Assembly: GCA_002327725.1 (NCBI GenBank)
Contig: DCXP01000061.1
Location: forward strand, 1-21,100
DNA from: Proteobacteria bacterium UBA2133
GTDB lineage: Bacteria; Pseudomonadota; Gammaproteobacteria; Arenicellales; UBA868
Direction: 5' to 3'
Length of the DNA stretch: 21,100 nt
The first letter of the stretch is position 1. Each line of letters opens with the position of its first letter. A program made the translations under genes and the position numbers. A model generated the notes under the pieces. It was not told the origin of the DNA. It did no database searches and saw only the letters and a list, made by a program, of their open reading frames with translations. Below, one piece after another: positions 15,234 to 21,100 of this stretch.

Positions 15234-15551
15234 ATGCCGGAGGCTGGGCCCGGTATCGGGGTTTGTCGTTTTATCATCCAGCCGAACGGGTCAGAACGGG
15301 CCGCAATGATGCTGGGCACCGGATGCGCGATTGTATTCGTGGGTGCCGCTGCCGGTACCGCGTTGGCCTATCGCGGCCTTTAGCCGGCCGGTCTTTGGAC
15401 AACTGCAGCCCTGATTTCCCTCGGCATTGCATCGTGTGTGGCCGGGCGGGTATGCCCCGGCATATTCCGGACTCAGGGAAAAAGTGAGGCCGACAGGCTC
15501 GCTTCTTCCCGGCCCACCTTATACGATAAGCCTGGGGAGCACGGAGCCTAG
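15234..15551 (+). pseudogene. Probable DUF2244-like two-helix membrane protein interrupted by an amber codon
   Basis: From ATG 15234 an open frame of 49 codons ends in TAG (15381-15383), then the same frame stays open for 55 more codons to TAG 15549-15551. The first part contains RFIIQPNGSERA, resembling the F-x-[IL]-x-PN-x-S opening of DUF2244 proteins, and a hydrophobic helix (AMMLGTGCAIVFVGAAAG, residues 24-41). The second part contains another hydrophobic stretch (LWTTAALISLGIASCVAG). Replacing TAG by TGG would read GLWPAGL, reminiscent of the G-x-W-P-x3-AGLE segment of that family. The part after the second helix is much shorter than a normal DUF2244 C-terminus. I read it as a decayed gene with a nonsense mutation and lost 3' end; a genuine 49-aa small protein is possible. 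Family similarity is from memory and weak. Confidence 0.35.
15479..15500 (-). terminator. Weak candidate terminator after the molybdopterin oxidoreductase gene
   Basis: On the minus strand, about 48 bases past the oxidoreductase stop, GAGCC-TGTC-GGCCTC can fold as a 5-bp stem with one bulged base, followed by ACTTTTT. The stem is short, so intrinsic termination would be inefficient. It lies inside the decayed frame on the opposite strand. Confidence 0.25.
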
Positions 15552-17611
15552 TGCTCCGGCCGGATCCAGATTCGGGTATCGTGAACTGCGGCGCCACCCA
15601 CCGGCGCGACCGGATCGGCCCCGGTCAGGACATTGATTCCCTTGCTGCCGGTAAAGGCCCGGTTCGGCCAGATGCTTTCCACGATGACCACACCGCGTTG
15701 TGCTGTTTCGATCACCTCTGCGGTTATCGGGATCTCCCCGCGCAGGTTGCCAAGGCGCACGGTGTCGCCGTCGGAAACCTTCAAGTCACGGGCGTCATCA
15801 GGATGCAGCATGGCACTCGGCCGCTTTTGACGGCGGTTGGACGTTGGTGTTTCGGTAAACGTTGAGTTGAGGTAGTGGCGGGCAGGTGCCGTGACCAGGC
15901 GGTAAGGCATCTCGCTGTTTGCCTTTTCGATCACATCCCAGTGATCCGGCAAGTTCGGCATGACGGCGCCGGCAGGTCCAAAGCCGTGGGGTAGAAGCGC
16001 ATTCCAGTCGGGCGAGAAATGAAACCGTCCGTCGGCATGGGCAAAGCCGTCCAGATAATGGGAATCACGGAAACCCGGCTGGCAGTCAATCCAGCGCTTT
16101 TCCTCTAGATCGTCAAGGTTGCCCCAGCCGGAGTCCTGCAGCGTGCGGTCAATCAGCTCGCGCGGACTCATATCAAAGCCCGCATGATTGGCGCCCAGGC
16201 GTTTTGCCAGCGCACAGATCACCTCGTGATTGGAGCGGCAGCCTTCGGGTGGGTTAACAATCCTGGGGCCCAGCGTAATATGCTGATGCCCGCCTGCCTG
16301 GTAGAGGTCATCGTGTTCGAGAAACATGGTGGCTGGCAAGACGATGTCAGCCATTTGTGCAGTTTCGGTCATGAATTGCTCATGAACGCAGACAAAAAGA
16401 TCCTCCCGGGCAAAACCCTCATGCACCCGGTTGAGATCCGGCGCCACTGACATCGGGTTGGTGTTCTGAATGAGTAACGCGCTGACCGGGGGTCCGTCAC
16501 CGAGATCCCGTCGGTCTCCCGTCAGGATCGGGCCGATGCGGGACTGATCGAGCACCCGCACCTTGGGGTCGCGACAGTCCGAGCCCTCGATGAGTGTCTT
16601 GTCCCAATGGTAGATACCGCCGTTATTGTGAAAGGCGCCTCCGCCCTCGTGACGCCAACTACCGGCAACGGCCGCGATCGAAAGCGCCGCATGCATATTG
16701 GCCGCGCCATTGCGCTGACGGGTAAATCCATAACCCAGCCGAAAGAAGGTCCGGGGCGTGTTGCCGATCATTGACGCCAGGGTTTCGATCTGCCCGGCCG
16801 GAACGCCACTGATCCCCTCCGCCCAGGCCGGGTCGCGGGACGCAAGGTGTGTCTCAAGCGCTTCGGGACAGTCGGTGAATTCCTGAAGATAATCCCGATC
16901 GGCCTTGCCGTCGCGAAAGAGCACATGCATCAGTGCGCAGGCGAGTGCCCCGTCGGTACCCGGGCGTACGCAGAGGAAAAGATCGGCCTGTTTTGCGGTT
17001 GCGTTTTTATAGGTGTCGATAACGACGATTTTTGCGCCCCGCTCGCGCCGCGCCTTGAGCGCATGGGTCATCACATTGATCTGGGTACTCGCGGCATTGG
17101 TGCCCCAGATGATGACAAGGTCCGAACACCCCATCTCTCTGGGGTCCACTCCGGCCAGTCGACCGGTCCCAGCGATAAAACCGTTCCAGGCCGGGGTAAC
17201 GCAGATCGTGGAATAAAAGCCTGAATACCGCTTGACGTGACGAAGGCGGTTGATGCCGTCACGCATGACAAGACCCATGGTCCCGGCGTAGTAATAGGGC
17301 CAGACGGTTTCACTGCCGTAGCGCTGTTCGGCCGCAAGAAAGTGCTCGGCAACTTCATCGAGGGCATCATCCCAGCTGATCGGTGCAAACTCGGCGCTTC
17401 CTTTGCTGCCGGTGCGGCGCAGTGGCTGGGTCAGGCGGTCAGGATGATGGATACGCTCACGGTAACGGGCCACCTTGCTGCAGATAACCCCGGCGGTATA
17501 GGTATTTTCCGAGGCGCCTCGAACCTTGCCTATGGTGTTGTCATCGATTTTTTCGACTTCCAGTGCACAGGTCGAAGGGCAGTCGTGCGGGCACGCGCTG
17601 TAGTGCGTCAT
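15548..17611 (-). CDS. Molybdopterin-dependent oxidoreductase, [4Fe-4S] MopB/DMSO-reductase superfamily
   Basis: Bis-MGD molybdenum oxidoreductase, 687 aa. The N-terminus binds a [4Fe-4S] cluster through Cys7, Cys11, Cys15 and Cys44 (CPHDCPSTC and VICSK). Next come the MopB core, with PISWDDALDE (77-86), a candidate Mo-ligand Cys137 in STICVTPAWNG, LVIIWGTNAAST and KIVVIDTYKNATA, and a C-terminal molydopterin-binding domain with ARHYLNSTF, LHPDDARDL and DGDTVRLGN. There is no Tat twin-arginine leader, so it should be cytoplasmic. No FeS or membrane subunit is adjacent, so its electron partner is unknown. The ATG overlaps the amidase stop by 4 bases (ATGA), making it the third gene of an operon with an amidase and a hydratase. 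Substrate unknown; hydroxylation, dehydrogenation or reduction of an organic compound is possible. It is not recognisably formate dehydrogenase or nitrate reductase. Confidence 0.88.
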   Translation of the reverse strand: MTHYSACPHDCPSTCALEVEKIDDNTIGKVRGASENTYTAGVICSKVARYRERIHHPDRLTQPLRRTGSKGSAEFAPISWDDALDEVAEHFLAAEQRYGSETVWPYYYAGTMGLVMRDGINRLRHVKRYSGFYSTICVTPAWNGFIAGTGRLAGVDPREMGCSDLVIIWGTNAASTQINVMTHALKARRERGAKIVVIDTYKNATAKQADLFLCVRPGTDGALACALMHVLFRDGKADRDYLQEFTDCPEALETHLASRDPAWAEGISGVPAGQIETLASMIGNTPRTFFRLGYGFTRQRNGAANMHAALSIAAVAGSWRHEGGGAFHNNGGIYHWDKTLIEGSDCRDPKVRVLDQSRIGPILTGDRRDLGDGPPVSALLIQNTNPMSVAPDLNRVHEGFAREDLFVCVHEQFMTETAQMADIVLPATMFLEHDDLYQAGGHQHITLGPRIVNPPEGCRSNHEVICALAKRLGANHAGFDMSPRELIDRTLQDSGWGNLDDLEEKRWIDCQPGFRDSHYLDGFAHADGRFHFSPDWNALLPHGFGPAGAVMPNLPDHWDVIEKANSEMPYRLVTAPARHYLNSTFTETPTSNRRQKRPSAMLHPDDARDLKVSDGDTVRLGNLRGEIPITAEVIETAQRGVVIVESIWPNRAFTGSKGINVLTGADPVAPVGGAAVHDTRIWIRPEH

Positions 17612-19017
17612 GGATCAGGGGCTCGCGGGTCAATGGGGAGTTGCTCGGACAACCTTAGCAGATTTTCAAACGTGCATGCCGCAGAAAGCAGTCTCGCTTC
17701 CTGGCGGACTGGCGCTGCGATCTGCAAGCCTACCGGCAGCCCCTTTTGGGTAAATCCACAGGGTATGGATATAGCGGGCGCACCGATCACGCTAAAGGCA
17801 TAGGTTATCGAACACCACTCAATGTAATTTGAAAACTTGTGATCACCGATACGCTCAACAAACCGCTGCTCCACCGGGTAGGGGGGCACCACCGTGGCAG
17901 GTGTCAGAATGAGATCAAACTTTGAGAAAAATTCCACCGTCCGCTGGTAGATCTGTGAGCGCGCCACCATCGCGTCCATGATTTCCTGGGCGGTCAGGGA
18001 GAGCCCTTTTTCCACATTCCAGATAATCTCGGGCTTGAACACCTCGCGGTTTTCCTCGAGTTCGGGGCCGAGTGATGCGGCATACGACAGTGCCCGATGG
18101 ACCTGAAATACTTCCTGCAGGTCCGAAAAATCCGGGTGCGTTTTTTCAACACGTGCACCAAGTTCCTCAAACCGCTCAGCGGCCTGCTCACAGATGCGGG
18201 CGACTTCGGGGTCAACGGGGGTGATGCCAAGATCCGGTGAAAAGGCAATCCGCTGGGGCACGTTTTTTTGCCTGGCCGCATTTTCGAACGACTCGGACGG
18301 ATCATCCAGGGACATCGGGTCACGGCTATCGTAGCCCGCCATGACATCCAGCAGCATCGCGGCGTCGGTCACGTTGCGCGCCATGGGTCCTTCCATGCTC
18401 AAGCGGTTGAAGGCAAGTTCACCCGGGTCGGCCGCGACCCGCCCCTGGCTCGGGCGAAGACCGACTACGGCGCAAAAACTGGCTGGATTGCGGAGCGAGC
18501 CGCCGAGATCAGAGCCGGTTGCAAGCCATGCCATGCCGGTGGCCAGTGCCACAGCCGAGCCCCCCGATGATCCTGCAGCCGAAAGTGCAGTATTCCAGGG
18601 GTTTCGGGTGAATCCAAAAACATCATTAAAGGTATTGGCGCCTGCGCCGAATTCGGGTGTGTTGGACTTGGCGTAGACGATGCCCCCGGCAGCCTCAATG
18701 CGCTCGACAAGCAAATCAGAAGCCTGGGGTACATGATCACGGTACGCCATCGATCCAAAGGTTGTCCGGACACCCGATACGGTTAAAAGATCCTTTATGA
18801 CAATGGGCATTCCAGCAAGCGGCAGGGTGGAAAAGTCGCGCTCGCGGGCCCGTGCTCTGGCTCTTTCAAAGCAAAGAGTGGGCAAAGCGTTAACCGCCGG
18901 GTCGACTTCCCCAATCCGGATTTCTAGAGCATCCAGAAGATCGAGCGGGCTCACCTGCCGATCCTGTAGCAGGGTTCGTACTGCGTGGGCGGGAAGACTG
19001 ATCAGTTCGTGGGTCAC
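17608..19017 (-). CDS. Amidase-signature family hydrolase
   Basis: Amidase-signature enzyme, 469 aa, hydrolysing a carboxamide to acid and ammonia. The Ser-cisSer-Lys triad is complete: Lys75 in VIKDLL, cis-Ser150 in AAGSSGGSA and nucleophile Ser174 in SDLGGSLRNP. The spacing 75 then 24 residues is identical to that of well-studied members. It is a free amidase rather than GatA, because no GatB/GatC genes are near and the C-terminal region is of the aliphatic/aryl amidase type. The start is GTG 19015-19017, overlapping the hydratase stop by 4 bases (GTGA), and its own stop overlaps the oxidoreductase start (ATGA). This very tight packing argues that the three enzymes act in one pathway. Substrate unknown; an amide released from ring opening or side-chain oxidation would fit the neighbours. 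Confidence 0.92.
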   Translation of the reverse strand: MTHELISLPAHAVRTLLQDRQVSPLDLLDALEIRIGEVDPAVNALPTLCFERARARARERDFSTLPLAGMPIVIKDLLTVSGVRTTFGSMAYRDHVPQASDLLVERIEAAGGIVYAKSNTPEFGAGANTFNDVFGFTRNPWNTALSAAGSSGGSAVALATGMAWLATGSDLGGSLRNPASFCAVVGLRPSQGRVAADPGELAFNRLSMEGPMARNVTDAAMLLDVMAGYDSRDPMSLDDPSESFENAARQKNVPQRIAFSPDLGITPVDPEVARICEQAAERFEELGARVEKTHPDFSDLQEVFQVHRALSYAASLGPELEENREVFKPEIIWNVEKGLSLTAQEIMDAMVARSQIYQRTVEFFSKFDLILTPATVVPPYPVEQRFVERIGDHKFSNYIEWCSITYAFSVIGAPAISIPCGFTQKGLPVGLQIAAPVRQEARLLSAACTFENLLRLSEQLPIDPRAPDP

Positions 19018-19808
19018 GACGAGGTGACCTGCAACTTAACGACGCCCGGAAGAGTGTATTGTGCAACGAGTTCTTCGCCGGGAGCACTGTCATAGATGTC
19101 AGTCATTACGCCCGTAGTAACGATTTGACCCGCTGCGAGAGTGCATCCCATGGCGTTAAGGTGATTGGCCAGCCACGCGACTACGCCAAAAGGTCCGCCG
19201 TCGACATTGCCTGCAACGCCTTCGCGTACCGTTTTGCCGTTTGCCGTTAGTGTGACTTGCGCGCGGTCGACTTGCCCGACCGACCAGTTCTGCAGCGGTT
19301 CACCGAGCACCAGGTGGCGATGCACGCCGTTATCGGCAATTGCGCTGAGAAAGCCCATCAGCGGCCAGGTCGAAAAGCGGCTTTCCACGATTTCAATCGC
19401 AGGCATCACGGCCTCTATATGATCGATGACATCAGCCGTTTGCCAGTCCTTTGAGGGCACAAGGTCTTCGCCGATACGCACGGCGATTTCAGGCTCAATG
19501 CCGATCATATGCAGCGTTGAGGCATCGATGCTGGAGGGCGAGACGGAAATCTCTTTTTCAAAGCAGCGGCCACTGAAAGGGGAGTCCAGTGCCAGCATCT
19601 GCCGCGCGGTTGCATTGGTGCAGCCCACTTTGTATCCCGCCGGTTTGCCAGACCCTGCACTCAGCAGTGAGACAAGTTCAGCCTGTGCGTCATAGGCCTC
19701 TATCCTGCTGGCCGGCAAGGCATCGTCGGGCAAGGTGGTCAGGGCTTGTCCGGGCTTGCGGGCTTGCAGGAGCAACTGCGCTGCAGTTTTGGCATCAGGC
19801 ATCGGCAT
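19014..19808 (-). CDS. 2-Keto-4-pentenoate hydratase-family protein (MhpD / 4-oxalocrotonate decarboxylase-like)
   Basis: Fumarylacetoacetate-hydrolase-fold enzyme of the MhpD/DmpE/DmpH group, 264 aa (E. coli MhpD is 269). Family members hydrate 2-hydroxypentadienoate to 4-hydroxy-2-oxovalerate or decarboxylate 4-oxalocrotonate in meta-cleavage pathways. The catalytic set aligns with MhpD: Lys60 in AGYKVGCT, Glu105 and Glu107 in IEPEIAV (metal ligands), Glu139 in AIEIVESR. The segment LVLGEPLQNW is also typical. ATG 19806-19808 is used; a second ATG two codons later is an alternative, and no strong Shine-Dalgarno marks either. It is the first gene of the leftward operon; a weak TAGACT -10-like box lies upstream on this strand. 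No ring-cleavage dioxygenase is in the window, so the substrate may not come from a classical catechol route. Confidence 0.9.
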   Translation of the reverse strand: MPMPDAKTAAQLLLQARKPGQALTTLPDDALPASRIEAYDAQAELVSLLSAGSGKPAGYKVGCTNATARQMLALDSPFSGRCFEKEISVSPSSIDASTLHMIGIEPEIAVRIGEDLVPSKDWQTADVIDHIEAVMPAIEIVESRFSTWPLMGFLSAIADNGVHRHLVLGEPLQNWSVGQVDRAQVTLTANGKTVREGVAGNVDGGPFGVVAWLANHLNAMGCTLAAGQIVTTGVMTDIYDSAPGEELVAQYTLPGVVKLQVTSS

Positions 19809-19884
19809 ACAATCCGGATTGGATCAGTGGTCCGCAAGTCTAGCCGAGGATCGGCTGTTTGAGACGGGCGAAAGGGCGATTTTT

Positions 19885-19914
19885 CTGGCATCTGCCGGTC
19901 GTGCCCGATATGAT
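19885..19914 (+). promoter_or_regulatory. Candidate promoter for the old yellow enzyme gene
   Basis: CTGGCA (19885-19890, 4 of 6) and TATGAT (19909-19914, 5 of 6) are separated by 18 bases in the 144-base divergent gap 19809-19952. The start point would be near 19921, about 32 bases before ATG 19953. The same gap must also drive the leftward hydratase operon, so the two units may be co-regulated. No clear operator palindrome was found. Confidence 0.3.
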
Positions 19915-19952
19915 TGCGCGCTCGACTTTTTATACGGTACCCCGTTGCGCTT

Positions 19953-21100
19953 ATGTCGTCCTCATCAAGTCTCTTTACTCCGCTACAGATCCGTGACCTG
20001 ACGATTCCCAATCGGCTGGTTATATCACCGATGTGTCAATACAGCGCGGGCGATGGACTCGCCAATGACTGGCATATGGTGCACCTTGGGAAATTTGCCC
20101 AGGGAGGCGCTGGAGTTGTATTCACCGAGGCCGTGGCAGTGCAGCGAAGAGGCCGGATCACCCACGGGGATCTTGGCATCTGGTCCGATGCGCATGCCCA
20201 GGCGTTGTCGGGGATTACCGGCTTTATTCGCAGCATGGGGTCGGTGTCAGCGATACAACTTGCCCATGCCGGACGAAAAGCCGCCATGCAGCGGCCATGG
20301 CATGGAAATGGCCCGCTTGACGGGAACGATCAGGCGCGTGGAGAAGAGCCCTGGCAGGTGATCGCGCCCTCGGCTCTGCCGCTAGGGGAGGGCTGGCTGC
20401 TGCCCGTTGAGATGGGCCCGGCCGATATTGCGCAGGTAGTGGATGATTTTGCGGCCGCGGCCCGGCGTGCCGATCATGCGGGTTTTGATATTGCCGAGGT
20501 TCATGCTGCACACGGCTATCTCGCGGCAAGTTTTCTCTCGCCAGTAAGTAACCACCGTACTGATGGCTACGGTGGTGACCGCTCTGGCCGTTCGCGGATG
20601 CTGCTGGAGACCGTGGAGGCGGTGCGGGCGGCATGGCCGGAAGGCAAACCGCTTTTCGTGCGGGTATCGGCAGTGGATGGTGCAGCGCAAGGCTGGTCAC
20701 TGGAGGATACGGTTGTGCTTGCAAAAGATCTCAAAGGACTCGGGGTTGATGTGATCGACTGCTCGTCGGGCGGCATTCTGGGTTCTGCCACTGCCGCAAA
20801 AGGGCCGCCACCACAACCGGGGTTCCAGGTGCCTTATGCACATGCTGTGAAAGCGCAGGCAGGTCTCATGACCCAGGCAGTTGGCCTGGTGTTGACTGCG
20901 CATCAGGCCGAAGCGATCGTCGCCAACGGTGAAGCCGATCTGGTCGCTATCGGGCGGGAAGCACTCATGGACCCCAACTGGCCTTTACATGCGGCGCTTT
21001 CTCTGAAGGCGGATCCTGAATGGGATCAGTGGCCCGTGCAGTATGGCTGGTGGCTGTCGCGTCGGGCCAAAGTCCTTGAGGCGCTGGCGAAGGAGTCTGA
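19953..21100 (+). CDS. Old yellow enzyme, YqjM/xenobiotic-reductase class (3' end outside window)
   Basis: FMN-dependent ene-reductase of the thermophilic-like/YqjM class. It reduces activated C=C bonds of unsaturated ketones, aldehydes, imides or nitro compounds with NAD(P)H. The 382 codons present start MSSSSSLFTPLQI and remain open to the last base. The family is about 340-370 aa, so only a few residues are probably missing. Diagnostic residues align with YqjM: Cys28 and Tyr30 in SPMCQYS, QLAHAGRK (102-109), and the His pair His184/His187 in EVHAAHGYL. LSPVSNHRTDGYGG follows, as do the FMN-phosphate segment IGREAL and the PVQYGWW end region. Cys at position 28 is the redox-tuning residue of this class. 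No clear Shine-Dalgarno precedes ATG 19953. Divergent from the hydratase-amidase-oxidoreductase operon, it could supply a reductive step there. Confidence 0.9.
   Translation, partial: MSSSSSLFTPLQIRDLTIPNRLVISPMCQYSAGDGLANDWHMVHLGKFAQGGAGVVFTEAVAVQRRGRITHGDLGIWSDAHAQALSGITGFIRSMGSVSAIQLAHAGRKAAMQRPWHGNGPLDGNDQARGEEPWQVIAPSALPLGEGWLLPVEMGPADIAQVVDDFAAAARRADHAGFDIAEVHAAHGYLAASFLSPVSNHRTDGYGGDRSGRSRMLLETVEAVRAAWPEGKPLFVRVSAVDGAAQGWSLEDTVVLAKDLKGLGVDVIDCSSGGILGSATAAKGPPPQPGFQVPYAHAVKAQAGLMTQAVGLVLTAHQAEAIVANGEADLVAIGREALMDPNWPLHAALSLKADPEWDQWPVQYGWWLSRRAKVLEALAKES

Noticed and set aside
15263..15487. 74-codon plus-strand frame starting MSFYHPAERV
   Set aside because: Arg/Cys-rich with no motif; the frame starting at 15234 gives a more protein-like hydrophobic pattern despite its amber codon.

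Overview
This window looks like a chromosomal segment of a heterotrophic proteobacterium, probably gammaproteobacterial or alphaproteobacterial. Its GC content is moderately high by eye, coding is dense, Shine-Dalgarno sites are recognisable, and start/stop codons often overlap. The LsrF-like and Cfa-like proteins are strikingly close to the enterobacterial proteins I know. I see no rRNA, tRNA, CRISPR array, insertion sequence, phage gene or integrase, so there is no direct sign of a mobile island. I also see no transcription factor and no transporter, although most genes are catabolic enzymes.

Layout. (1) 27-1043 (+) is a membrane-anchored alpha/beta hydrolase, convergent with the next block. 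(2) 1050-7580 (-) is a long leftward gene set, in transcription order: RidA, a DadA-type D-amino-acid dehydrogenase, a two-cysteine EutA/maleate-isomerase/Asp-Glu-racemase-like protein, a class I glutamine amidotransferase, 2,3-diaminopropionate ammonia-lyase, an M24 metallohydrolase and a YegS/DAGK-like lipid kinase. The first six are tightly packed or overlapping and look like one catabolic operon. It would process a diaminopropionate- or ectoine-like amino acid, with RidA removing reactive imine/enamine intermediates. (3) 7719-8273 (+) is a LOG-family nucleotide phosphoribohydrolase, divergent from block 2. (4) 8402-11420 (+) holds a good sigma70-like promoter, an LsrF homologue (the terminal thiolase of AI-2 breakdown) and a bifunctional class II aldolase/short-chain dehydrogenase, without the rest of an lsr operon. 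(5) 11501-12631 (+) is cyclopropane fatty acid synthase. (6) 12649-15095 (-) is a coupled LemA-DUF2207 envelope pair. (7) 15096-15547 is the one long gap without an intact gene. It contains a probable relic of a small two-helix membrane protein broken by an in-frame amber codon. (8) 15548-19808 (-) is an operon with 4-bp overlaps: MhpD-like hydratase, amidase-signature hydrolase and a molybdopterin oxidoreductase. (9) 19953-21100 (+) is a divergent YqjM-type old yellow enzyme that runs off the right edge.

The most interesting parts are block 2, which shares three protein families with ectoine/hydroxyectoine utilisation loci but has a diaminopropionate lyase and a dehydrogenase/racemase/RidA module; block 4, an LsrF separated from AI-2 genes and joined to an aldolase-dehydrogenase; and block 8 with block 9, an apparently complete oxidise/hydrolyse/hydrate/reduce gene set for an unknown, possibly nitrogen-containing ring or unsaturated amide. 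Substrates are inferred from gene families only.
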